A stretch of DNA of 64,000 nt from Fidelibacterota bacterium (GTDB lineage: Bacteria; Fidelibacterota; Marinisomatia; Marinisomatales; TCS55): assembly GCA_014382015.1 (NCBI GenBank), contig JACNKN010000049.1, positions 62,001 through 126,000 of the forward strand. The letters are read 5' to 3'. The notes under the pieces are model-generated. The model ran no database searches. It was not told the DNA's origin and was given only the letters and a program-made list of their open reading frames with translations. Within the stretch, counting starts at the first letter, position 1. Each line of letters starts with the position of its first letter. Of the stretch, positions 14,732-25,230 are shown one piece after another. A program made the translations under genes and the position numbers.

Positions 14732-16410
14732 TATTTGATGACGATGAGTTTCATCCATTTGATTTTTTGGTCATATTCTAAACGAATAAAATATGTACCA
14801 TTGTCCACGACTCTGCCATTGGAGTCCTTTCCATCCCATTTAATGGATCCGGTGGTGGCCTGGCGACGGTCAAAGTTCTTACTGTGCACGGACTCCATGG
14901 CAAAATTGAATATATCCATTTTAACTACAAATGAAATTTTCACATCCGCATGAATGTGGACATATCCGGATCCCCCCACCTGGTTATGCTCATATGGAGA
15001 AAATGGGTTGGGATAAGCATATACCTTATCCGCATCAAAGTTGGTTCGGTAAATCTGCCAATTCATCCCATGGGGGTCCATGGCTCTGGCAAGGCCATCC
15101 CATGAACCAATCCAAATAGTTGCGGAAGACGTATAAAAGGGCCGGATATCGTAGGCAACTCCAAGCACAGCATCGTTTAGGAGTTCATCCATACGATAGG
15201 TTTCCGTCGAACCGATCAAAATGGCCTGCTTAGCTGGATTATATTTTGCCCATGGTTTGGCCACATCCAATGGATTATCCGTCACCGTTTTCCATAACCC
15301 TGATCGACTCGCCACCAGCACAATGGAGTCCGCTGCAGTCATGTTATACACCCGTTCACCTTGAAGGGTTGTATGCCATGTGTCACCCCCATCTAGGGAA
15401 TAACTGGCGGCGTTTGTTTCACCGGGCTGGGCCGCCACTGTTGCTGCCCATACAATTTGATACCCTTGATATTCCTGGAGTGTAAGTGCCACCACAAATC
15501 CACCGGACAACCCAGCGGTCGTGGGAGAGTAATGGGTCCAATCCACACAGCCGTTGGCTCCGATAATACCCCGATTAATGCCATTGGCCGTTCCCACCCA
15601 AACCGTATCACTGTAGGCAATGACTGAGAATGCCTTATGATTATGATGCCCATATGCATGAAGTTTGTCTGATTTGGGAGAAACGCCATCCCAAGGATCC
15701 CGCGGATTCAAGTAAAAATCTTTTAATACATCACCACTTTGAGTATCCTCATAATTGGATGATTCGCAAGTGAATAAAATCTGATCATTATCTTCGGGTA
15801 ATGGTACACGTTCCCAAACTTTTTGAGAAATATTATAACGTCGTAATCCGCCAGCCCAACTGGTGATCCAAATATAGTTCCCGGAAATTGCCGCATCATA
15901 AGTCACATTAAATCCAGACACAGTAATGGGTAATGTTTTAAAGAATCGTTTTGCAAATGGCGCTAATGAATCTGCCTCCGTATCTACCGGTTGATCAAAA
16001 TAGGTCCAGTCGATTGAATTCCCCGTAGCATCTGTAGAATATATTAGTCCGTTGCCAAAAGTAGTATCCGCTACAGTTGTTGCAAATGCAGCGAATAGAG
16101 TATTTTGACTGGCTGCTAAGGCCGATACACCACCTGCAGGAGTTTCATTGGATAATTGTCCTGCCTCTGCAACTGAATTTGATGTGATGGTATAAATGGA
16201 AGACGTATCCCTTAACACTGCCAATCCGGCACCCGTCCCAAGCCAAACTAAGGTATCTCCTAAGGGGACAATATCACTAATAGAGTTGCTCCTGAGCCCC
16301 TGATAAGCGGATGTATCAAAATCTACGAGTGACATTTTATATGTCCCCGGAAGCAATCCCTGGGGGAATGACAAATTCATAAATAATACTACTTGGATAA
16401 ACCGCCTCAT
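14731..16410 (-). CDS. Secreted beta-propeller-like protein with FlgD/T9SS sorting tail
   Basis: 559 aa. Signal peptide to about 18 (SFPQG). The main body has repeated W/G-rich blades such as LVWLGTGAGLAVL, TVWVGTANGINRG and TIWIGSWDGLARA, as in ligand-binding or two-component-type propellers. From about 465 (YPNPFSPYE) a FlgD-like Ig domain ends in FIRLEYDQKIKWMKLIVIK. Likely exported by T9SS and held at the cell surface. ATGA overlap with the lipoprotein upstream and TAATG with porV. Substrate unknown. Confidence 0.8.
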   Translation of the reverse strand: MRRFIQVVLFMNLSFPQGLLPGTYKMSLVDFDTSAYQGLRSNSISDIVPLGDTLVWLGTGAGLAVLRDTSSIYTITSNSVAEAGQLSNETPAGGVSALAASQNTLFAAFATTVADTTFGNGLIYSTDATGNSIDWTYFDQPVDTEADSLAPFAKRFFKTLPITVSGFNVTYDAAISGNYIWITSWAGGLRRYNISQKVWERVPLPEDNDQILFTCESSNYEDTQSGDVLKDFYLNPRDPWDGVSPKSDKLHAYGHHNHKAFSVIAYSDTVWVGTANGINRGIIGANGCVDWTHYSPTTAGLSGGFVVALTLQEYQGYQIVWAATVAAQPGETNAASYSLDGGDTWHTTLQGERVYNMTAADSIVLVASRSGLWKTVTDNPLDVAKPWAKYNPAKQAILIGSTETYRMDELLNDAVLGVAYDIRPFYTSSATIWIGSWDGLARAMDPHGMNWQIYRTNFDADKVYAYPNPFSPYEHNQVGGSGYVHIHADVKISFVVKMDIFNFAMESVHSKNFDRRQATTGSIKWDGKDSNGRVVDNGTYFIRLEYDQKIKWMKLIVIK

Positions 16411-17231
16411 TGTACCACCAACACTTTCTTTACACTATCACTATAGGCATTGGAAAAATCCTGGGCTTCAAATGTCCAGTAATAAGTGCCGGTGGTGGCA
16501 TTTTCTGTTAAGGAAATGGTAACGGTATATGTGCCATCTCCTTTTTGCAGATCACCGGACCCCTCCGCACCGGTGCCATCATCATAAAGTAAGATTGGGT
16601 TCCCTCCATTCATCATGGAATCCAACCCAACGTGGTATGTACGAAAAAATACGCGCTGAATATCCTCGAGTCCGTTCGGATCAGAAACAGATGCTGTTAC
16701 AGAAAATTTTACCGTATTTGTTATATCTGGATCCGGGTTCGCTGTAGGACGGTTGACTGTATCCGGAACAAAAATGCTCCCCAATTTCGGACGGATATTC
16801 CCCAGAACAAAGATGGACTCATTGGCCTGTTTTTTTCCGTTGTACAATCCCAATATCGAAAAGAATATCGAGTCCTTTGCCGTAGAGGGTATTGCATTTT
16901 TTAATCCACTGTCGTTGAGGAATTTTCGGCTGTAAACTTGATCTTTAGACAAAATATCGCCATTACTTCCGTCATCAAATAACTTGAGTGTATCCCCCGT
17001 GTTCGAGGCGCTGATCCCCTGCCACAGAACCATGACTGAATCCAGAGAACCTCCTTGAAACCCTGAGGAGACTTTTGCAGAAACAAACAGTTTATTGGAT
17101 GCCTGGAGAAACGCAAAATCAATATCCGAAATAGGATTCGATTCCACGATGGGTGTGGCTTTTTCGCACCCCCACATCAAAAGAAATGCAGTCGAAATCA
17201 AAAAATTAAATTTGGATTTATAATCTGTCAT
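16407..17231 (-). CDS. Lipoprotein with Ig/cadherin-like domains
   Basis: 274 aa from the ATG at 17231, which overlaps the upstream TGA as ATGA. Lipobox LLMWGC gives an acylated Cys near 22. Two beta-sandwich-like regions contain VLWQG...LFDDGSNGD and LYDDGTGAEGSGDLQKGDGTYT, the dGDGxYT pattern of Ig-like repeats. No catalytic motif seen. Probably an envelope adaptor or surface protein in the sprA-porV run; function unknown. Confidence 0.75.
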   Translation of the reverse strand: MTDYKSKFNFLISTAFLLMWGCEKATPIVESNPISDIDFAFLQASNKLFVSAKVSSGFQGGSLDSVMVLWQGISASNTGDTLKLFDDGSNGDILSKDQVYSRKFLNDSGLKNAIPSTAKDSIFFSILGLYNGKKQANESIFVLGNIRPKLGSIFVPDTVNRPTANPDPDITNTVKFSVTASVSDPNGLEDIQRVFFRTYHVGLDSMMNGGNPILLYDDGTGAEGSGDLQKGDGTYTVTISLTENATTGTYYWTFEAQDFSNAYSDSVKKVLVVQ

Positions 17232-18142
17232 TGCTGATTGTATATATGGTGAACCATGAGCGTGCCTACTTGCCAAAGACTCTCGGGTGAACAATTTTCC
17301 ACCAAATCATTATAGGTGTGATGGTAATTCGTTTTTTCATCTGGATAATCAAAATCAATAATATCCACTGCGGGGATTCCGGCAATCTCGTAAAGGGGTA
17401 CATGATCATCAAAAATTGAGTGGTAAGCCATTTTTTTAAATCCACTTAGCTTTAATTCTTCAGCTAGTCCCCATAAATCTAAGACCAGTTCAGGATTTTG
17501 CTTATAGGAAAATCGTTCAATATAGATTTCCAGATTCGCATCCCCAACCATATCCAAATTAATGGCATAACTGGGAAAAGGAATGGGTAGGTTATTGGCA
17601 AAATATTGAGAACCTTTGCAGTAAGACCAGGAATCACCGGTTGACCCATAATCCTCTGCATCAAACAGAACCAGGTTTACGCCGATTTTCTGGGGATGGT
17701 CATGAAGTACCTTCGCTAATTCCAGAAGAATAGCCACGCCACTCGCCCCATCGTTAGCGCCCAAAATTGGCTGATCTTTTCTCATGATACTTAAGCTGCG
17801 ATCACCCCAGGGACGGGTATCCCAATGAGCCGATATCATGATTTGCTTCTTTGCCAAAGGATTGAATCTGGCCACCACATTATTCATGTTCACTTTTTGT
17901 TTTGTCCTGGGCATCATTTCTGTGAAAGGCTGGGTAAATACCGTATCAGCCAGGGGGGTAAAATTTTGTATAAAATAATCTAATGCTTTTTGATGACCAA
18001 CTGAACCGGGATTCCGGGGACCAAAATCACATTGGGCAATCAAATGGGCAAAGGCCCCATCTCCGCTAAATACGGGTGTATTTGACTGGCAGCTTGTGAT
18101 AGATGCAAGTAAGAAAAAGATGAATTGGATGCGGTTTTTCAT
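17228..18142 (-). CDS. M28-family glutaminyl-peptide cyclotransferase-like lipoprotein
   Basis: 304 aa. Lipoprotein signal (LLASITSC). Catalytic-fold signatures are AHWDTRPWGD, GANDGASGVA (bridging metal Asp) and LFDAEDYG, with DDHVPLYE and HHTYND towards the end, fitting the M28/QC group. It may cyclise N-terminal Gln to pyroglutamate or act as an aminopeptidase. Pyroglutamate formation is known for T9SS-exported proteins, so a QC next to sprA is suggestive (inference). ATG overlaps the sprA stop. Confidence 0.85.
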   Translation of the reverse strand: MKNRIQFIFFLLASITSCQSNTPVFSGDGAFAHLIAQCDFGPRNPGSVGHQKALDYFIQNFTPLADTVFTQPFTEMMPRTKQKVNMNNVVARFNPLAKKQIMISAHWDTRPWGDRSLSIMRKDQPILGANDGASGVAILLELAKVLHDHPQKIGVNLVLFDAEDYGSTGDSWSYCKGSQYFANNLPIPFPSYAINLDMVGDANLEIYIERFSYKQNPELVLDLWGLAEELKLSGFKKMAYHSIFDDHVPLYEIAGIPAVDIIDFDYPDEKTNYHHTYNDLVENCSPESLWQVGTLMVHHIYNQQ

Positions 18143-21100
18143 TATCCTCGTATGGCCAGATTTACATCAAAACCAAAATCTCTGTCGATTTTCTTTCCTG
18201 TATGTTTTGAATCATTTTCCCTGTATTCCCATATCATACTCCCGCTGACAGTTTTTGAGAAAGTGTAGGTCAATCTTATCCCTGTTTTCCAACTGGAGGT
18301 AAAGGCCGTTTCAGCAAACTTCGTTGCTTCCTGAGCTTTCTGAAGTGTCCTGTTTTTATTCATATCAAAATTAAAGGTGAAGTTAACCTGATTATTAACC
18401 TTATAATTATCAAAAAATGGAAATGGGATTGTGAATCCACCCCGATGAGTATAGTTTGCTGTCATCATATAAGATTGATCCTGAAATATTTTCTCTCCCC
18501 CATTGGCAGATTCTTCTCTGGAAAGGGTACGGTTATGACGCATGGTAATTGCGACTCCTTTTTTCAGGGCCATGGTCACCCCAATCAAAGGTGCAAAATT
18601 CATATTCACGCGGGATGTTCGTTCATTGTCTTTATAATTTGAAATAAAATCATCCACACTAAAAAATGAAATGGATGGACCGCTGAATTGATCAAACTGC
18701 CAGGCTCGTGTTTCCTTTCCATTGGTAACATGATCTAAACTTAAGGTACGAACATACTTTTTGAGAAATTTATTTCTTTCCAAACCGGTTAACCGAATTG
18801 ACCACCCAACAAAAGGCAATCCATTTTCTAAATGTTTCCCATAAGAAAAATAATCCCGGGACATAGATCGCTGTTCCAATCCGGATCCCCGTCGATTGCT
18901 GGATACATTCTGGGCATAATTAAAGGATATTGACATGGCTCGGGTGAGATTTAATCCAGATCGAACAGAAAAATCACGCTTATGATCCCAGTTCCCCGTA
19001 TTGGACCCCACCTGATCAGAATGATCCAAACCATGATCCCTATTCCATCCCAGGCGATACCCCAACGGAATGTCACCAATGACACCTATACCCGTTTTAT
19101 TGACATTTTCTGTATACGAAAAATTAATTGGATTGACTTTCCTCGCCCAACCATGCACTTTTTTTAGCAGTTTGCTATCCACAAATTTTGACTGTTTCTC
19201 TTCGGTTTCTTTCGGCGTCTCTTTTTGCGTTGGCTCCGGTACAACTCGTCCCCGGCCTCTATCCTCTGAATCTTCACCCGTTTTTTCTTTTCCAGAATCG
19301 GAACCGCGTGTTCGAGGTGGTGGCGGAACTGTTCGGGTTCGTTGGGGCACACGTCCTCCCCGGGATGGTTTATAAACCAATTCAACCAGTTTAACCGGAG
19401 ACAGACTGATGCCGGATGAAAACCGAAGTTGATTCCCAATATTCGCCCCATCCACACTACTGTCCCTTGCTTTATTCCATCGGTAATTTGCAGAATAATT
19501 AAAGGTCGGCTTCAGCCAATCCAGTAAAATGGGCCGGAATGAAGAATTAAAACTTTCGGAAATATCCGTAACAATTCCAGATTCTCGATTTTTGATTGCG
19601 TTGGCCATATATCCCCGATAATCATTTAAGTTACTTTTGATGGCCCGACTGTATTTCGAACTAATGGATTCTGTAATTTTATAATCCATGGCATAGGATT
19701 GATTGAGCCCAAAATTATAATCATCCGGAGATTTATTTCCCCGACGCGGTGTTTTCTGGATCAGCCTTTCATTAAAATTTATGGACGCATTAAAATTTGA
19801 TGGTGAGTAATAAAAATGTGTTTTGCCCAATTTTTCACCAATCCATGGTACCGAAGAAATCCATTTGAAAGGCATGACATAATTATTTCTACCAAAGGGA
19901 AGTGCATAACTCACCTGCCCTTGATATGTTTCATTCAATATTTCTTTCTGGATTTCATTAGACATGGATCGGCGGCTGGCAGAAAAACGCGTATTCAACC
20001 GATCCAGCGTATATTTAACAAATTTATTATCAGACTTGGATGACTTCGCTCCAGATATGGAAAATGTCATTGCATTCGTTTTAGATAAAATAGAATCTGG
20101 AGCATTATTCTGATTAACCAACACATCCTGCCCGGGGAAATATTTCGGCCGACTGACTGAATTGGATAAGGAAGTGGTAATCGGAATTCTCACCCCCCAG
20201 GACGATGGTAAAAATTTGTCCACATTCAACCCTGTATTCATGTTGATACTTTCGTTAGATTTATTCGAACCCAGCCTCCGTTGGAGCATGTGAAAATCTC
20301 CATCCTGTCTTTTATATGCAATGGATGTTTTGAGTATATCCCCCAGGTTAAATCGACTCTGGAGGCGCATGGAGATTCCTTTGTCACGCTTCACGCCACT
20401 CAGGCGTAATTCATCCAGCCAAACCTCACCGGTAATCGGTGATTCAGACAGATTACGTATCCCCAGCACAAAATATTGAATACGGTTCAACGCCGGCTGG
20501 CCTTTGATACGAATGATCTTATTCGTTTCCACCCCTAATTCATCCGTAAAACGGTATTCCTTAAAATCGGTGGAATCCATAAAAATATCTGTTTCCCGAT
20601 ATTTTTTCACTGAGGTTGAATCCTGTAATTTGAGCCGGGTCAGCCATTCCAAATCTAAATTAACAGCATTTCGGTTTTTTACTTCATCCCACCCATCATA
20701 AACGGGCTGAGTAACTTCATAATAATTATCTCCAAAACCAAACCGCATAAACATTTCAACATCCGTATTTTCATTGCTAATCCACGGACTGGTTCCATAA
20801 ACATACATTTTCATATTTTTATAAGAGAGGTAACTCCTGGCCCGATCTCCGGACATGGATATAAGCGTTTTCATGGCTGCGCCGCTGGCACGGCCCGGAA
20901 GTTCTGTAAATTTTAATATGAGCGATTGTTCCTTGGAACGGATTTGATTGATTCGGTCAAATTCTCCCTGGACACCTTCAGGAGGACGGTAGTCCGCATT
21001 ATCATCTGTATTAATAATTGAAACAGCAAAAATTGAATCTGCGTTCTCTTTGCTGAATTTTTCAGTGCTGTCTGCCGCAATACCCAATTCCTGCCATTCA

Positions 21101-24100
21101 TTCCCCACCAATTCTATCTTGGCAATTTGAACGATAGCGGATTTGTCCACATTACTTATGGTCAGGCGTAAATGATTAATATTGTTCCATTCCCGTTGCT
21201 GGGACCCAATGCTTTGATCAAACTCTGATAGGGGTACCCGGTACAGCCGCCACCCGGTAGGTATGCCATCTTTTTTTGTTTCCCCGGCAAAATAGGTTGT
21301 ATCTACCAGGTTAAATGATTTGGTAAAATAATCATTGGTCCGATCTAAAAACCCGGTTCGATCCAAATCTTCTGTATCCGGATACCGGCCTGCATCCAGT
21401 GCATTTTTTTCCGTCCCATTGATACGGGAATAATCGTTACTGCCTTCGGAATATTCCCAGTTATCGTCATTGGGGTCTTCCGGGTTCACATCACCAAAAG
21501 CATTAATTAACACTTTTTCTCCGGCGGCAGTATAATCTGTGTATGAAGGCCCTTCAGGGTCCAAACAAGACCCCCATCCGTTTTCAAAGGCATCGGGGCA
21601 CCCATCCAGCCCAATATCTTCTTCGTCATCCAGAATCCCGTCGCCTATCAGTCCGCCTACAGGAATATCTTCCGTATTCAAAATACCATTCCCATCCCGG
21701 TCTTCACTGATTTGCCCCAAATCAATGGTGAGCATTCCTATCTCACCTTTGACCCACATTTCAAAAAACTTTGTCTGAGTCTGGTCATAATCACCGGAAT
21801 AGAACGGAGTAATAATTCCGCCCCAGATGGAATCTTGCGGAACATCTGCCTGATGTTCACGGTGATCAAACTTAAGCAGCATAATATCTGTGGTTTCGTT
21901 CTGAGCCTGAATCGATGTGGATAAGTTTGGCCAAATATCCTTGGTTCGTACCTGGACAAATGGATTGAACCAATTGAGTTTCCCGCGATTACGCTGGGCA
22001 AACTCTTTTCCTGTTTTATAGTCCGTTGGTGCGGAGGACTCTCTCCAAAATCGTCTCAAAATTGGGATGGATGTGGTGCGTTTTGACCCCTCAAAATCAT
22101 CAATAAATGCCACACCATTCGGATCGCCAGTGGCTCGGTTATTGATTGGATTGGGGTTTGGTAGAATTTGGGCAAATTCTCCTTCAAAAGAAAAAACCGA
22201 TAATTGTTCAGTTTCAATCAATGGCATTCGATCTAAAGTCCGGGTAACCCTGGGTAAATCTTTTTGGAAGCGGCCATTCAATCCCCAGATAAAATTGCGC
22301 ATGGGTTCGTAACCCACTTCCACTTTTTCATTCACAACAGATTGATTATAATACAGTGCCGTACCTCCAATAAAGGATTTTTCTCCGAAATCCATTTGGG
22401 ACCGAATACCTAAGATTGTCTTTTTATCAAAGGTGACCAATTGATGTTTATCGTAAATCACTTTGATATCCGCATTGGGATCCACATCATCTGATAAAAC
22501 GATTGTACCACTGAAATAATCCACTTGATAATCCACACCTTTTTTAAGGGGGATTCCTCCTTTATAAACTTGCTCACTTCCTTCCACAATCATGAATCCC
22601 AAGTTGATGGTGGCACTCTGGTTGGCGTAATCCACTTCGATGGTAAAGCGACTATCATTATTGATTTGGGTTCTCTGGGTACTGAAATACATTTTACCTT
22701 CTCCCAATGAACCCTTCAAACCCGGTGCCTGGTTTCCTCCGGTAACTGTATCTGCTGCAAATGGATGATAAGTGGGAAAAAACAATTCACCGTCCGCCAG
22801 GCTGATAATATTGGGATTGGCTAAATCAATTTTTTGGTCAGAAGTGCGAACACCACTTTCATTTAAACTATCTAATCCGAATTGGGTAATATAGGGATTC
22901 CCTTGAGGATCCAAGTGACTGGGCACGGGTAAACGGTCGTTCACAATCCGCAATTCAAACCCATCTTTATTGATGTTGGTTGTCCCAAGGTAATAGACAT
23001 TTTTAAACATGAGGGGCCACACGGGATGGCTCGGCGTAAGTTTTCTGGGTTTCAGCATTTTCATCAATAACTGATCTGAATCTACTGAAATACCTTTCCC
23101 AATGATTTTTAAAGTATCTCCTGTAGTCCGATCTGCCAAAACAAAGGTACAACCCAATACCTCATCATTCGCCCTCTGCCTCAGTCGAATAAATCCCAAG
23201 TCTTCGCTTAATATATAATCCTGACCCTGCTCGAGCCGTTTAAAATTTCCTGTTTGATCGTCGCCTTCATTCGGATTCTCCAAATCAGCAAAAGCAGTTC
23301 CGGGGTTTGTTTCTGAATTTGTGGTTTGATCCAGCTGATACAGTTCAAAATTTCGAACAACAATATTTCCAATTTGATGGAGGCCATCTTTCAACGGATA
23401 AAATGGTGGTACATATACAGTGGCACCGCCGACTTGAGTAATCTCACCGTTCCGAAACCATTCATGGATAAAGAAATATTTATTTTCCACATATCGATGA
23501 TCCTGAATTTTTATGGTTTGCGCTTCACTCTTTCCTTTATATTCCTGTGATTTCTTCTCCGTATTGACTACAGATGCAATAGCTGTAATATCCATAGGAC
23601 CCAGTTTAGAAACTGTTTTGACACCAAATAAACCCTGATGACTGGCAGACCCCATGAGAGATTGAGAACCGGGTAAGGTTAATGATACATTTCCCGCGTC
23701 CACGGTTTGTACAATATCATCTTCTTCCCCCTTGTATGAAATCCGAATATTATTTTCCCAGTCAAAATCCCGTTCAGAATCATGATCCACATTAATAGAA
23801 ACCCGATCGCCAATTTTTCCTTCCACACTGATGCGCTGAGTCTGGTCAAATTCTAAATGAGTGTTTTGAGTTTCGCTCAATTTGGAACGAATAAGTTCCT
23901 GATCCTGGAATACCAGGTTTCCTTTCACCGTCACATTTCCTCGAGCTGTGAGGGAAACACGTCCGATATTACCCATATCCACACCAATCACTTCGATGCC
24001 TCTCCCCCGGCGATCCTGGAGAATTTGCGTTTGAGGGGACCTGCGTCGACTGGTATCCTGAATCGCTCTTACAAATGCCAATTCTCTATTGAGTTGCACC

Positions 24101-24438
24101 TGTTTTTCGAAAAACCAATCCACAGGTGCTACAAAGGGCATTGTATAGAGTTTTCCAAACAACTTGCCCGAAAGTGTAACCGTGGACCAATCCTTGGAAA
24201 TTTCCGCAGATTGAATAATAAGGAACGGTTTTCTGATTAATCCCCGGGGAGTATAGGACGAGGAATCATAAGGCATAACCAAAGACGGCCGGTCCGTTTC
24301 ATATGGATTATGGATAAATGGCGTAGGGGGATGCCAGCGATTCGGGAGATTTTGGACAGACGGATTCCCCTGGCCGTAGGCAGGAAAAACCACGGTCATC
24401 CATAGGAGTAAGCTGACGAATCGGATCCTTTTCTGCAA
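18142..24438 (-). CDS. sprA: SprA/Sov, the T9SS outer-membrane translocon
   Basis: 2098 aa from a TTG at 24438, chosen because GGAGGTG lies 8 nt upstream; the ATG at 24453 overlaps that SD. Signal peptide then runs RFVSLLLWMTVVFPAYGQ. SprA signatures include YETDRPSLVMPYD near the N-terminus, GNVTVKGNLVFQDQE, NHLEFDQTQRISVEGKIGDR-like strands and GVAFIDDFEGSKRTT near residue 780, plus an acidic Ca-binding-like stretch (DRDGNGILNTED) near 915. The protein is a giant barrel that conducts T9SS cargo. A little shorter than Flavobacterium SprA (~2400 aa). Heads a run with M28/QC, PorV and PorQ-like genes. Confidence 0.95.
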   Translation of the reverse strand: MQKRIRFVSLLLWMTVVFPAYGQGNPSVQNLPNRWHPPTPFIHNPYETDRPSLVMPYDSSSYTPRGLIRKPFLIIQSAEISKDWSTVTLSGKLFGKLYTMPFVAPVDWFFEKQVQLNRELAFVRAIQDTSRRRSPQTQILQDRRGRGIEVIGVDMGNIGRVSLTARGNVTVKGNLVFQDQELIRSKLSETQNTHLEFDQTQRISVEGKIGDRVSINVDHDSERDFDWENNIRISYKGEEDDIVQTVDAGNVSLTLPGSQSLMGSASHQGLFGVKTVSKLGPMDITAIASVVNTEKKSQEYKGKSEAQTIKIQDHRYVENKYFFIHEWFRNGEITQVGGATVYVPPFYPLKDGLHQIGNIVVRNFELYQLDQTTNSETNPGTAFADLENPNEGDDQTGNFKRLEQGQDYILSEDLGFIRLRQRANDEVLGCTFVLADRTTGDTLKIIGKGISVDSDQLLMKMLKPRKLTPSHPVWPLMFKNVYYLGTTNINKDGFELRIVNDRLPVPSHLDPQGNPYITQFGLDSLNESGVRTSDQKIDLANPNIISLADGELFFPTYHPFAADTVTGGNQAPGLKGSLGEGKMYFSTQRTQINNDSRFTIEVDYANQSATINLGFMIVEGSEQVYKGGIPLKKGVDYQVDYFSGTIVLSDDVDPNADIKVIYDKHQLVTFDKKTILGIRSQMDFGEKSFIGGTALYYNQSVVNEKVEVGYEPMRNFIWGLNGRFQKDLPRVTRTLDRMPLIETEQLSVFSFEGEFAQILPNPNPINNRATGDPNGVAFIDDFEGSKRTTSIPILRRFWRESSAPTDYKTGKEFAQRNRGKLNWFNPFVQVRTKDIWPNLSTSIQAQNETTDIMLLKFDHREHQADVPQDSIWGGIITPFYSGDYDQTQTKFFEMWVKGEIGMLTIDLGQISEDRDGNGILNTEDIPVGGLIGDGILDDEEDIGLDGCPDAFENGWGSCLDPEGPSYTDYTAAGEKVLINAFGDVNPEDPNDDNWEYSEGSNDYSRINGTEKNALDAGRYPDTEDLDRTGFLDRTNDYFTKSFNLVDTTYFAGETKKDGIPTGWRLYRVPLSEFDQSIGSQQREWNNINHLRLTISNVDKSAIVQIAKIELVGNEWQELGIAADSTEKFSKENADSIFAVSIINTDDNADYRPPEGVQGEFDRINQIRSKEQSLILKFTELPGRASGAAMKTLISMSGDRARSYLSYKNMKMYVYGTSPWISNENTDVEMFMRFGFGDNYYEVTQPVYDGWDEVKNRNAVNLDLEWLTRLKLQDSTSVKKYRETDIFMDSTDFKEYRFTDELGVETNKIIRIKGQPALNRIQYFVLGIRNLSESPITGEVWLDELRLSGVKRDKGISMRLQSRFNLGDILKTSIAYKRQDGDFHMLQRRLGSNKSNESINMNTGLNVDKFLPSSWGVRIPITTSLSNSVSRPKYFPGQDVLVNQNNAPDSILSKTNAMTFSISGAKSSKSDNKFVKYTLDRLNTRFSASRRSMSNEIQKEILNETYQGQVSYALPFGRNNYVMPFKWISSVPWIGEKLGKTHFYYSPSNFNASINFNERLIQKTPRRGNKSPDDYNFGLNQSYAMDYKITESISSKYSRAIKSNLNDYRGYMANAIKNRESGIVTDISESFNSSFRPILLDWLKPTFNYSANYRWNKARDSSVDGANIGNQLRFSSGISLSPVKLVELVYKPSRGGRVPQRTRTVPPPPRTRGSDSGKEKTGEDSEDRGRGRVVPEPTQKETPKETEEKQSKFVDSKLLKKVHGWARKVNPINFSYTENVNKTGIGVIGDIPLGYRLGWNRDHGLDHSDQVGSNTGNWDHKRDFSVRSGLNLTRAMSISFNYAQNVSSNRRGSGLEQRSMSRDYFSYGKHLENGLPFVGWSIRLTGLERNKFLKKYVRTLSLDHVTNGKETRAWQFDQFSGPSISFFSVDDFISNYKDNERTSRVNMNFAPLIGVTMALKKGVAITMRHNRTLSREESANGGEKIFQDQSYMMTANYTHRGGFTIPFPFFDNYKVNNQVNFTFNFDMNKNRTLQKAQEATKFAETAFTSSWKTGIRLTYTFSKTVSGSMIWEYRENDSKHTGKKIDRDFGFDVNLAIRG

Positions 24439-24469
24439 GGAATCCACCTCCATTTTTATTGTTAACAAT

Positions 24470-24503
24470 GCCCATTTGGGCACAGTGTTACCGCTTGTGC
24501 GGT
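24470..24503 (-). promoter_or_regulatory. Two short hairpins between rdgB and sprA
   Basis: GCCCATTTGGGC (24470-24481) and ACCGC-TTGT-GCGGT (24490-24503) lie just upstream of the sprA SD. They could form a 5'-leader structure of the sprA mRNA or weakly terminate rdgB transcripts; no T-run follows. Confidence 0.35.
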
Positions 24504-24562
24504 GAGTTTATACCGTTAACGTTGAGGCAATAGTGTCAGCTCCTTATGTTTGACATTTGTAA

Positions 24563-25150
24563 TTAAATCCGTTTTTCAAGGATTGCACAGAAGTTACGTA
24601 AAGCTTTCCCACGATGTGAAATACTATTCTTTTCCACCGAATCCAGCTCTGCAAAGGTTTTTTTAAGGGGTGGATAGTAAAAAATCGGATCATACCCAAA
24701 TCCGCCACTACCTCTTCTCTCCTCGAGAATTTGACCTTCTACAACCCCTTCGACCCATTCTTTTTCGCCACCATTTACAAATGCAATCACGGTGCGAAAA
24801 CGGGCCGTTCGCTTTTCTGCAGGAATACCTTTTAATTCTTTCAGCATTTTTTGACAATTATCATCAAAAGTCGCATCCTCACCGGCATATCGAGCAGAGT
24901 AAATCCCCGGTGCTCCGTTGAAGGCATCTACTTCTAATCCAGTGTCGTCAGCCAGAGCAGGTAATCCTGTAAGTTTTTGAACCGTTTCCGCCTTAATAAA
25001 TGCATTATCCTTCAGTGTATCCCCAGTTTCAGGAATATCACCAATGTGATGAAATTCATCTAATGTGAGGAGTTCAATAGAAAGGTGCCCCAGAATAGCA
25101 GACATTTCTTCCATTTTACCCCGGTTGTGGGTGGCTAAAACTATTTGCAA
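24563..25150 (-). CDS. rdgB: RdgB/HAM1 non-canonical purine NTP pyrophosphatase
   Basis: 195 aa. Starts MQIVLATHNRGKMEEM (family T/SHNxxK motif). Contains ALADDTGLEVDAFNGAPGIYSARYAG and FGYDPIFYYPPLKKTFAEL, and ends with SHRGKALR. It hydrolyses ITP, XTP and dITP to monophosphates, keeping deaminated purines out of nucleic acid. Cytosolic. Confidence 0.95.
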   Translation of the reverse strand: MQIVLATHNRGKMEEMSAILGHLSIELLTLDEFHHIGDIPETGDTLKDNAFIKAETVQKLTGLPALADDTGLEVDAFNGAPGIYSARYAGEDATFDDNCQKMLKELKGIPAEKRTARFRTVIAFVNGGEKEWVEGVVEGQILEERRGSGGFGYDPIFYYPPLKKTFAELDSVEKNSISHRGKALRNFCAILEKRI

Positions 25151-25230
25151 TTTAATACCTCGAAAAACGCCGGGTAAACTACCGGTTTTTCAGAAGAGAC
25201 CCAACGGGAAATCGAAATGGTATTTATATA

